Below, one piece after another: positions 8,008 to 14,587 of a DNA stretch of 41,885 nucleotides. The position numbers and the translations under genes were made by a program. Each line of letters begins with the position of its first letter. Position 1 is the first letter of the stretch. The notes under the pieces were generated by a model. The model searched no databases. It was not told the DNA's origin and saw only the letters and a program-made list of their open reading frames with translations. Source of the DNA: Spirochaeta sp. (GTDB taxonomy: Bacteria; Spirochaetota; Spirochaetia; DSM-27196; Alkalispirochaetaceae); the NCBI GenBank assembly GCA_007130865.1, contig SLRR01000007.1, positions 1-41,885 of the forward strand. The letters run 5' to 3'.

Positions 8008-9027
8008 TCAGAACATCGACATCTCTACGCCGCCCGCGAGGCGTCCGTTATCGTCAAAGAGCATCCAACGCTGGATGCTGTACTCCACGCCGTCGATGAC
8101 ACGCGGTTCCAGGGGTGCCGCACGCTCGATCGAACCGTCGGGACGGAACGCTACCGCCAGGAGCGGAAACTCCCCCAGGGGGGTTGTGAACGACTGCGGC
8201 GGCACAAGCACGCCACCGGCGACACCGCCGTCCGGCAGAAACACCACCACCGGCATCGTAAACGTTCCACCGGGTGTCGCAAATCGCTCCGGCGCGGTCA
8301 GCAACGCGAGGTCCGGCGATCCGTCCCGGCGGTACGCAGCGGCCGCGACGTTTGAAATCGGGAGATTCGCCGTTTCAAGGATCAACGGAGCGGAAAACTG
8401 CACGAGCGCGATCGTTCCGTCGTCGTGAAAGTTCACCAGAACCACCGCGCGCTGAGTTCCATCGGGCATGAGCAGAACCTGTTCTCCCGTGAACTGCAGC
8501 GACCGGACAGTTCCGTTCGGATGAAATCCAATGACCTCATCCACGAGAAGCTCACCGAAAGCGCCCGCAACGACCACCGGTTCCGCCGGCCGGAGTTCCT
8601 CCGGGACACCGTTTTCAAAGAACCGTACGTACTCCAGTAACGCCACCTCCCCCACCGGGGTGGTCAGGAGCTGGGTATCACCGGTGTGCACGATCTTCAG
8701 AGGTCCGTTCTCGTGAAACGTCACGCCGATCGATTCTACCGTACCCGCCGGGGTATCTATCCACTGCGGTCCGACAAAATCCACGGTCGACACGTACCCG
8801 GAAGGTGAAACCGAGAGCAGCCCTTGCACCTCGACCGATCCAATCGAAAGCTCGATCGTGGCGGGCTCGTTCAGCCATACGAACCGCGCCGTGCCGTCGT
8901 CATACCTATCGTCCACCTGATGCGACGCAAGCTGATCCCGGACTGTCTCGAACAGGTTCCTCTCGATCGCTCCCGCCATGTTCAAAGAAAGCGATAATAC
9001 CAGCACTACAAAAACAATTTTCTTCAC
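8008..9027 (-). CDS. Secreted protein with MORN/YwqK-like repeats
   Basis: Product of 339 residues from GTG 9027 with a clear signal peptide (MKKIVFVVLVLSLSLNMAGA). The mature protein has about eight repeats of 30-40 residues built on a strand pattern 'V.F..dG.v' (for example GVTFHENGPLKIV, VIGFHPNGTVRSL, LVNFHDDGTIALV, AVAFRPDGSIERA) alternating with 'tp.G.f' segments. This resembles MORN-like or YwqK-type beta-hairpin repeats, which are structural. GAGGAA precedes the GTG. The gene lies 53 bp behind the alarmone synthetase and on the same strand, so it may be the last gene of that operon; a pairing of two 8-bp arms spans the gap. Function unknown; periplasmic or surface location is inferred. 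Confidence 0.75.
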   Translation of the reverse strand: MKKIVFVVLVLSLSLNMAGAIERNLFETVRDQLASHQVDDRYDDGTARFVWLNEPATIELSIGSVEVQGLLSVSPSGYVSTVDFVGPQWIDTPAGTVESIGVTFHENGPLKIVHTGDTQLLTTPVGEVALLEYVRFFENGVPEELRPAEPVVVAGAFGELLVDEVIGFHPNGTVRSLQFTGEQVLLMPDGTQRAVVLVNFHDDGTIALVQFSAPLILETANLPISNVAAAAYRRDGSPDLALLTAPERFATPGGTFTMPVVVFLPDGGVAGGVLVPPQSFTTPLGEFPLLAVAFRPDGSIERAAPLEPRVIDGVEYSIQRWMLFDDNGRLAGGVEMSMF

Positions 9028-9071
9028 GGTCTTTTTCCTCTTTGCTATCTTCTATACACAAATAAGACCGT
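9026..9071. other. Inverted repeat spanning the gap between relQ and the secreted-protein gene
   Basis: ACGGTCTT (9026-9033) and AAGACCGT (9064-9071) are perfect complements separated by 30 bp. The pair brackets the ribosome-binding site of the gene at 9027, so it could control its translation or attenuate read-through. Role is speculative. Confidence 0.4.
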
Positions 9072-9080
9072 AAAAGTCAA

Positions 9081-9755
9081 CTATTCCAGATCAATGTCCT
9101 CATGGGCGACGATCCGAAACTCCCGCATCTCCTTGTGGATATCCTCCATCTTCCGGTCCAGCCGCTCGATGTCCGTCGCTGCATCAAGTAACCCCTCCAG
9201 AAGGTGCTCGGGTACGTCCCGGTTGTACTTGTAGTAAATCTTATGTTCGAGACTTGCCCAGAAGTCCATCGCTATCGTCCGAAGCTGGACTTCCACCGGG
9301 ACTCGTTCCACCCGGTCCGAGAGGTACACCGGAACGAGAAGGACCAGGTGCAGGCTCCGGTACCCGCTTCCCTTGGGTGTCTCGATATAGTCCTCGTAGT
9401 CGACGACATCGATATCCGGTTGCTGAATCAGCATGCTCGCCACGCGATAGATATCGGAAACAAAGGAACAGGAGATACGGACCCCGGCGATGTCCTTAAT
9501 CCGTTCGCGAATCACTTCCAGCGTCGGTCGGTATCCACGACGGCGCACTTTCCGGAGGATACTCTCCGGGGTCTTGATTCTACGGTTAACATGCTCGATC
9601 GGGCTGTACTCGTGAATCGACTCAAACTCCTCTTTGAGAATATCAATTCGGGTTCCGATCTCCTTCAACGCGAAGTTGTACCGGATCATGAACCGAGCCA
9701 AGGCCTGCCGGTCGATCGTCGTCCGAGGAGTTATCGCCGATACGCGGTCACTCAC
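9081..9755 (-). CDS. relQ: Small alarmone synthetase, RelA/SpoT domain (RelQ/YjbM type)
   Basis: Product of 224 residues, the size of stand-alone (p)ppGpp synthetases. The synthetase motifs are clear: IKDIAGVRISCSFVSDIYRV, YIETPKGSGYRSLHLVL and VEVQLRTIAMDFWASLEHKI. There is no HD hydrolase domain and no TGS/ACT regulatory part. It transfers pyrophosphate from ATP to GDP or GTP to make ppGpp/pppGpp. Its ATG overlaps the stop of the histidine kinase gene by 4 bp, so it is translationally coupled to a two-component system. That placement implies that the amount of synthetase follows the sensor's own expression. The C-terminal coiled segment DIERLDRKMEDIHKEM may help oligomerise, as in RelQ tetramers. 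Confidence 0.92.
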   Translation of the reverse strand: MSDRVSAITPRTTIDRQALARFMIRYNFALKEIGTRIDILKEEFESIHEYSPIEHVNRRIKTPESILRKVRRRGYRPTLEVIRERIKDIAGVRISCSFVSDIYRVASMLIQQPDIDVVDYEDYIETPKGSGYRSLHLVLLVPVYLSDRVERVPVEVQLRTIAMDFWASLEHKIYYKYNRDVPEHLLEGLLDAATDIERLDRKMEDIHKEMREFRIVAHEDIDLE

Positions 9756-11059
9756 GATTTATCGCCCTTTCCGTCCGGTAGTTTGACGGTGAAAGCGGAG
9801 CCCTTGCCGAGTTCGCTCTCCACCGAGACTTCGCCCTGAAACAGTCCGACGATTCGTTTCACCAGGGAAAGCCCCAGGCCACTTCCTTCGCCTGCCCGGG
9901 TCCTGTCCACCTGGAAAAACTTCTCGAACACCCGCGGAAGGTCTTCGCCGTCGATGCCGATCCCCCGATCCCGGACCGTCACCTCGATCCGTTCACCGTT
10001 GCGTTGCAACGTGACGTCAATCGTTCCTTCCTCGGGAGAAAACTTGATCGCGTTCCCTATCAGGTTCACCCAAACCTGCTGCAGCAGGTCTTCGTTCCCG
10101 GTGACCCCCACCGCCACCAGCTCGATATTGAATGTGATGCGCTTCCGCGCCCACTGCGATTCCAGGAGGAGGATCGTCTGGCGAATCTGCTCGTCCAGTG
10201 AGAACGTAGAGACGTCACTTACCACTTCCTGGCTTTCCAGACGGGAGAGGCTGAGCATCGTGGTTGCCATATTGGCGAGCCGGGACGCTTCCTCTCCGAT
10301 TACCGCGGCGTATTCCCGCCGTTCCTCCCGGGAGATCCCGTCGTCCTCCAGGAGCCGGGCGTATCCCCGGATCGCCGCGAGTGGTGTCTTCAGCTCGTGT
10401 GAGACGTTGCTGATAAAATCCCGGCGCAGATACTCGATCGTGCGCAGCTCCCGCACCATATGGTTGAAGTTGCTCGTCAGGTGCCCGATCTCGTCGTTCC
10501 GCCGGGTATCGATCTGGACGTCGAAGTCACCTCGGGCAACTTTCTGCGTAGCTTCCGTAAGTTCCAGCACGGGATAAACCACTTTGTTCGCCAGTACCAG
10601 GATCAGTACGGTCGAGACCACCACGTACAGCGCGATCGAACTCCATAACCGGGAGAACCAGATCTGGACGACGTTCCGGTGCTGTTCCAGCTCGATACTG
10701 ACGTAGGCATCACCGAAGCGCATCATCGTGGAGATTCCCCGCAGCGGACTCCGGTCAATCCGGACGATTTCATCCGCCTCCAGTCTCGCCAGGTCCTCCC
10801 GGGGAATTTCCTCCGGGTCCAGCACCTCCACGCGGCGTATCGCGTAGTCACGGTCCGATACGATCGCGAGAATATCCTCCAGCGTAAATTCCGTGCGGTT
10901 TCGCAGGGCCTGTATCGCCCGCGCCACTACCAGCTGGTCCCGTGCGACTTCATCCACCACCTGCTGAGAGAGCAAGCTCACCGCGGTAAAGGAGAGCGCC
11001 GTGGAAACGAGGATTATCGCGAGAAAGAAGAGCGCCAGCTTTACACCAATGCGGTTCAT
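9752..11059 (-). CDS. Membrane sensor histidine kinase (HAMP, HisKA, HATPase)
   Basis: Product of 435 residues. Domain order: membrane helix at about 7-28, an extracytoplasmic sensor of about 110 residues, second helix at about 139-160, HAMP to about 212, HisKA with the H-box FISNVSHELKTPLAAIRG near residue 220, and HATPase with N-box QQVWVNLIGNAIKF, G1 box VRDRGIGI, F-box FEKFF and G2 box GSGLGLSL. This is the classic PhoR/ResE layout and all catalytic motifs are intact. The sensor domain lacks recognisable ligand motifs. The start overlaps the regulator gene's stop by 4 bp and the stop overlaps the alarmone synthetase start by 4 bp, giving a three-gene coupled unit. Confidence 0.95.
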   Translation of the reverse strand: MNRIGVKLALFFLAIILVSTALSFTAVSLLSQQVVDEVARDQLVVARAIQALRNRTEFTLEDILAIVSDRDYAIRRVEVLDPEEIPREDLARLEADEIVRIDRSPLRGISTMMRFGDAYVSIELEQHRNVVQIWFSRLWSSIALYVVVSTVLILVLANKVVYPVLELTEATQKVARGDFDVQIDTRRNDEIGHLTSNFNHMVRELRTIEYLRRDFISNVSHELKTPLAAIRGYARLLEDDGISREERREYAAVIGEEASRLANMATTMLSLSRLESQEVVSDVSTFSLDEQIRQTILLLESQWARKRITFNIELVAVGVTGNEDLLQQVWVNLIGNAIKFSPEEGTIDVTLQRNGERIEVTVRDRGIGIDGEDLPRVFEKFFQVDRTRAGEGSGLGLSLVKRIVGLFQGEVSVESELGKGSAFTVKLPDGKGDKS

Positions 11060-11730
11060 CCTGATCGCTCCGCGCGGTATCCCAGGCCCCGGACCGTTTG
11101 GATCTCGATCTCGGGAAAACCACCGAGCTTCTCCCGTAACCGTCTGACGTGGACGTCCACGGTCCGTTCCTCCGTCTCCACGTCCATTCCCCAGATCTCG
11201 TCCATAAGTTGCCGCCGGGTAAAAATCTGCCTCGGGTAACTCAGGAGCTTAAAGAGCAGGAGAAACTCCTTGTTCGGAAGCGTCCGTGACAAGCCGCCAC
11301 GGGAAACGGTGAACGTATCGTAGTCAAGCACAACCGGGCCGATCTCGAGCTTCCGTTCCGAGCTGATCCGAGCCCGACGGAGCAGTGCGGCAACTCTCAG
11401 GAGCATCTCGTCAAGATCGATCGGTTTCACCATGTAGTCGTCCGTACCGAGAGCAAACCCTTTCCGCTTGTCCTCGATCGACTCCCGGGCGGTCACGATC
11501 AGGATCGGCGTGTCGGCATCGGTCCGGCGGAGTTCTCTCGTTAACTGATATCCGCTCATGTTGGGCATCATCAAATCGCAAATCACCAGGTCCACGCGGG
11601 ACTCCGCGAATACTTCGAGAGCGGCCCGGCCGTCGTCGGCGGTAATCACCTCGTAACCGGACCTGCGCAGCACCGCCGCCATCAGTTTCTGGAGATTCCT
11701 GTCGTCTTCCACAACGAGTATTCGGAGCAT
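11056..11730 (-). CDS. OmpR/PhoB family response regulator
   Basis: Product of 224 residues. Receiver domain 1-115 with ILVVEDD, phospho-acceptor Asp in LVICDLMMP, Thr in LIVTARES and Lys in YMVKPID. A winged-helix OmpR-type output domain fills about 125-222 (RTLPNKEFLLLFKLL, RRQLMDEIWG, ERTVDVHVRRLREKLG, IQTVRGLGYR). It is the partner of the histidine kinase directly downstream, with which it shares an ATGA overlap. The start at ATG 11730 is fixed by the receiver's canonical N-terminus (MLRILVVEDD) and by a -10 box 9 nt upstream. First gene of the regulator-kinase-alarmone synthetase operon; it diverges from the ThiF-type gene. Confidence 0.96.
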   Translation of the reverse strand: MLRILVVEDDRNLQKLMAAVLRRSGYEVITADDGRAALEVFAESRVDLVICDLMMPNMSGYQLTRELRRTDADTPILIVTARESIEDKRKGFALGTDDYMVKPIDLDEMLLRVAALLRRARISSERKLEIGPVVLDYDTFTVSRGGLSRTLPNKEFLLLFKLLSYPRQIFTRRQLMDEIWGMDVETEERTVDVHVRRLREKLGGFPEIEIQTVRGLGYRAERSG

Positions 11731-11739
11731 ACCGGGAAG

Positions 11740-11768
11740 ATAATACATGTGTGTGAACTGTATATGAA
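11740..11768 (-). promoter_or_regulatory. Promoter of the regulator-kinase-relQ operon
   Basis: Minus strand: TTCATA (11763-11768), 17 bp, TATTAT (11740-11745), then 9 nt to the ATG. The predicted leader is only 2-3 nt and there is no Shine-Dalgarno site. Confidence 0.5.
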
Positions 11769-11793
11769 CGGAGCCGTCGATTCCACACGCCCG

Positions 11794-11822
11794 TTGACAC
11801 CGCCTCCGGAGCGATACATATT
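11794..11822 (+). promoter_or_regulatory. Promoter of the ThiF-type gene
   Basis: TTGACA (11794-11799), 17 bp, CATATT (11817-11822), then 10 nt to the ATG at 11833. No Shine-Dalgarno site is present (TTTCTCACAACG before ATG). It diverges from the operon promoter just to the left. Confidence 0.55.
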
Positions 11823-11832
11823 TCTCACAACG

Positions 11833-12861
11833 ATGGGTGACGAACGCTATTCCCGACAGGTACGATTCTCCGGCATAGGTCCGGCGGGACAGAAGAAGAT
11901 CGGCGCCGGCCGGGTGGCGGTGATCGGCGTAGGCGCGCTGGGTACGGTCTCCGCAAACGTTCTCGCCCGGGCCGGGGTGGGCCGTCTGCGCCTGGTGGAC
12001 CGGGACGTGGTGGACCGTTCCAACCTGCAGCGACAGGTACTCTTTACCGAGCGCGACGCTGAGGAAGCGCGTCCCAAGGCGATCGCCGCCGCGGAATTTC
12101 TGCGTTCCGTCAACTCGGAGATCGAGATCGAACCGGTCGTGCGGGAGGTGACGCCCCGGAACGTGGAGGGCTTGATCCGGGACGTGGACGTGGTCGTGGA
12201 CGGCTCGGACAACTTTGAGCTGCGGTACCTCCTCAACGACGCCTGTGTAAAACAGGGTGTTCCCTGGGTGTATGGTGGAGCGATCGGCGCATGCGGCTCG
12301 ACACTCGCGGTGGTTCCCGGAGAGACCGCCTGCCTGCACTGTTTCAACGGTCCCATGCCGCCTCCCGGTTCGGTAGAGACGTGCTCCACCGCGGGGGTGC
12401 TCGCCATGGTAACGGGGATCATCGGTAACACCCAGGCGGCAGAAGCGCTCAAGCTTCTCGTGGGTACGAAGACTCGCCCCACGGCTCTCCTGGTGGACCT
12501 CTGGAACGGCGAATTCTCCACGATCACCGTCAGAAAAAACGACCGCTGTCCCGTGTGCGGACGCGGTGAGTACGTCCACCTGAACGCTCGGCGCCCCACC
12601 AGGGTGAGCACCTTCTGCGGACAGCACACGATCCAGATCAGTCCAGCCGCTGAGGAAGGAACGTTCTCTCTCCAGCGCCTCGCCTCGCAATGGAAACGGT
12701 CGATCGGTGATGACGCCGACATCCTCCTGCACGACCAGGTCCTGCGCCTGCGGACGACGGAGTTCGAGATGACGGTATTCACCGATCGGCGCGCCCTGAT
12801 CCGGGGAGTCGGGGACGAGCCCACCGCCCGGGCTATCTACAACGAATATATCGGTACATAA
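11833..12861 (+). CDS. thiF: ThiF/MoeB family sulfur-carrier adenylyltransferase
   Basis: Product of 342 residues. E1-like Rossmann domain: RYSRQVRFSGIGPAGQKKI, nucleotide loop GVGALGTVSANVLARAGVG, catalytic DRDVVDRSNLQRQVLF with the conserved Arg and Asp, DGSDNFELRYLLND, and a zinc site from two CxxC pairs (CLHC and CPVC). It activates the C-terminal glycine of a ThiS- or MoaD-like carrier by adenylation. A C-terminal extension of about 80 residues (FCGQHTIQISP through LYN-like IYNEYIGT) is found in many ThiF proteins, which favours thiamine over molybdopterin. No thiS or thiG is in view. Start chosen at ATG 11833, where the family begins (MGDERYSRQV), directly behind the promoter; an upstream ATG at 11749 precedes that promoter. 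Confidence 0.88.
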   Translation: MGDERYSRQVRFSGIGPAGQKKIGAGRVAVIGVGALGTVSANVLARAGVGRLRLVDRDVVDRSNLQRQVLFTERDAEEARPKAIAAAEFLRSVNSEIEIEPVVREVTPRNVEGLIRDVDVVVDGSDNFELRYLLNDACVKQGVPWVYGGAIGACGSTLAVVPGETACLHCFNGPMPPPGSVETCSTAGVLAMVTGIIGNTQAAEALKLLVGTKTRPTALLVDLWNGEFSTITVRKNDRCPVCGRGEYVHLNARRPTRVSTFCGQHTIQISPAAEEGTFSLQRLASQWKRSIGDDADILLHDQVLRLRTTEFEMTVFTDRRALIRGVGDEPTARAIYNEYIGT

Positions 12862-12955
12862 GGGGCCACTCACACCGGTGTCCGCGCCTGAACGCCACAG
12901 GCCTCGCTCGTGCACACCGGAAAACCTTCATTATAAAAGAAATCCAACAAAGCAC

Positions 12956-13055
12956 TTGCCAGGATTGACAAATACGGGCTATAAATACTTTCATAAAGTG
13001 ATATAAACGAAAACTTCGTGCAGAATGACTTATAAATCGCTTAAACTTGTATAAA
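12956..13055 (+). promoter_or_regulatory. AT-rich control region with phased TATAAA-type repeats
   Basis: This 100-bp stretch is far richer in A+T than its surroundings. TTGCCA (12956-12961), 18 bp, TATAAA (12980-12985) can serve as promoter. TATAAA or a one-base variant recurs at 12980, 12992, 13002, 13031, 13040 (CTTAAA) and 13050, with spacings close to 10 or its multiples, so the copies lie on one face of the helix. A binding array for the HTH protein encoded just downstream is an attractive but unproven reading. Confidence 0.5.
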
Positions 13056-13079
13056 CAGGTTCGGTAGGAAGGTAAATCG

Positions 13080-13700
13080 ATGGCTCGAACAAAACGAAAA
13101 GAACGAGTGTTTTCCGCCCATGAAGTCGCCAACATATGTGGCGTGGTAAACCAGACAACGATCAACTGGATCGACAAAGGACACCTGGAGGCGTTTCGTA
13201 CTCCCGGCGGCCAGTATCGCGTGTATCCGGACGTTCTCGCCCGGTTTCTGCAGAAGCAGAATATGCGACTTCCCGACGAACTGAAGGAAATCCTGGCGGA
13301 GCAGGCGCGTATCGAGCAGATCCTCATCGTCGACGACGACCCGGAATTCAACGACCTGCTGAAGCAGCTCCTGAACAAGCGGTACCCCGACGCCAAGGTA
13401 AATCAGGCGTTCGACGGGTTCGACGCGGGACGTGCGATTCCTGAAGTCCAGCCGGACCTGGTATTCCTGGATATCAATCTTCCCGGCGTAAACGGCATCA
13501 AACTTTGCCGCCACATAAAGGAAGACGAGAACCTGACCCGGCCGATCGTGATCATGGTCACGGGAGAAGCAGATGCCGGGACGGAAACACAGGCGGGAGA
13601 AGCCGGGGCGGACGCGTTCCTGGTTAAACCGATCGATCTTGACTCGCTTCCGGATCTGATCGCTCAGCTCTCGGAAAAACGGGCAACCAAACGGGACTGA
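13080..13700 (+). CDS. Helix-turn-helix/receiver hybrid regulator
   Basis: Product of 206 residues with reversed domain order. Residues 1-60 form an excisionase/MerR-type HTH (FSAHEVANICGVVNQTTI, then WIDKGHLEAFRTPGGQYRV). Residues 78-200 form a receiver domain: ILIVDDDPEF, phospho-acceptor Asp in LVFLDINLPG, Thr in IIMVTGEAD-like VIMVTGEAD and Lys in FLVKPID. DNA binding controlled by phosphorylation is expected. No kinase is adjacent on this strand; the CheA-like system downstream on the other strand, or an orphan hybrid kinase, could be its donor. GGAAGG lies upstream of the ATG. The phased repeats ahead of the gene suggest autoregulation. A strong hairpin follows the stop. Confidence 0.88.
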   Translation: MARTKRKERVFSAHEVANICGVVNQTTINWIDKGHLEAFRTPGGQYRVYPDVLARFLQKQNMRLPDELKEILAEQARIEQILIVDDDPEFNDLLKQLLNKRYPDAKVNQAFDGFDAGRAIPEVQPDLVFLDINLPGVNGIKLCRHIKEDENLTRPIVIMVTGEADAGTETQAGEAGADAFLVKPIDLDSLPDLIAQLSEKRATKRD

Positions 13701-13708
13701 AAACGTGG

Positions 13709-13738
13709 GCTGTGCGGGACGGTCCCGTCCCGCACAGC
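13709..13738. terminator. Strong 14-bp hairpin between convergent genes
   Basis: GCTGTGCGGGACGG (13709-13722) and CCGTCCCGCACAGC (13725-13738) are perfect complements with a 2-nt centre. It lies between the HTH-receiver gene and cheY, which converge. On the minus strand a TTTT follows at short distance; on the plus strand there is no T run. Likely a bidirectional terminator. Confidence 0.75.
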
Positions 13739-13751
13739 TGATTTCATTGGA

Positions 13752-14114
13752 TCAGCACTCTTCAAACAACCGGTCCACTGCCTGCCGGACGCGGTCCGGG
13801 TCAAAAGGCTTGATCACAAAGTCGACCGCTCCGCACTGCAGCGCGTCTATTACCAGCCGCTTCTGTCCTACGGCGCTCACCATCACCACCCGCACGTCGG
13901 GAAACTTCGCCCGAAGTTTCTCAAGTAACTGCATCCCGTTTGTACGGGGCATCGAGATATCCAGCGTTACGAAGTCGGGGTTCAGTTTCTCGCAGAGACG
14001 TAATCCCTCATCGCCGTCACCGGCCTCACCGACAACGGAATAGTCCGGCTCAAGGATCTCCCGCAAACGTAAACGCATAATCGCGGCGTCATCAACTATC
14101 ACTCCTGTTTTCAT
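13752..14114 (-). CDS. CheY-like single-domain response regulator
   Basis: Product of 120 residues, a lone receiver domain: acidic pair in VIVDDAAIM, phospho-acceptor Asp in FVTLDISMPRTNG, Ser in VVMVSAVGQ and Lys in FVIKPFD. There is no output domain, so it acts by protein contact. The ATG overlaps the cheX stop by 4 bp. With the CheA-like kinase and CheX in the same coupled operon it is the probable target of both: phosphorylated by the first and dephosphorylated by the second. Whether it reaches flagellar motors or another output cannot be told from sequence. Confidence 0.93.
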   Translation of the reverse strand: MKTGVIVDDAAIMRLRLREILEPDYSVVGEAGDGDEGLRLCEKLNPDFVTLDISMPRTNGMQLLEKLRAKFPDVRVVMVSAVGQKRLVIDALQCGAVDFVIKPFDPDRVRQAVDRLFEEC

Positions 14115-14587
14115 GACGCTTCCTCCGAATCGAGCAAACCAATATTGATCTCCAGAATCCCCATCTCCGAGAGCAGGCGCAGACAGACCGTAGGAACCTC
14201 GAGGAAATCCACCTGCAGGTCACGACCGGTAAACACCGCCGGTGGCGTCAGGTGTATGCGCTGGTCCTGCCCGGCAAGCTTGATGCTCGCCTGTCCGGTG
14301 ACCATGTTCCCGATCTCACCGACAGCACTGTTTATCCACCGCTTCCGCTCCGTTGGAAGTTTGTTCGGTATCATCTTCTTGGTGATTTCGTCTGCAAAAC
14401 TGAGGTCCATGGAGTACACCACCTGGCCCCGCATCGATCCGGTGATCCCAAGAACGATCGATATCGGCAGGCTCGGGACCGGCGACTCCTTGCGGGAAAG
14501 GCTCTCCCGGGACATGTGTATATCCAGTTCTTTCCTGAAGACGTGGACTGCGCTCAGTACAAAGATATTCGCGTGTTCTACTTTCAT
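14111..14587 (-). CDS. cheX: CheX-like CheY phosphatase
   Basis: Product of 158 residues, CheC/CheX/FliY-type fold. The catalytic motif E-x-x-N is in SAVGEIGNMVTGQASIKLAG, preceded by the helix ending KRWINSAVGE. SIVLGITGSMRGQVVYSMD is the typical first half. CheX is common in spirochaetes and removes phosphate from CheY-P. Both ends overlap neighbours by 4 bp (ATGA), which fixes stoichiometry with the kinase and the CheY-like protein. The start ATG 14587 lies inside the kinase stop region, as expected for coupling. Confidence 0.9.
   Translation of the reverse strand: MKVEHANIFVLSAVHVFRKELDIHMSRESLSRKESPVPSLPISIVLGITGSMRGQVVYSMDLSFADEITKKMIPNKLPTERKRWINSAVGEIGNMVTGQASIKLAGQDQRIHLTPPAVFTGRDLQVDFLEVPTVCLRLLSEMGILEINIGLLDSEEAS

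Noticed and set aside
12872-12881. Palindrome ACACCGGTGT after the ThiF gene as terminator
   Set aside because: No loop and no T run; too short to call.
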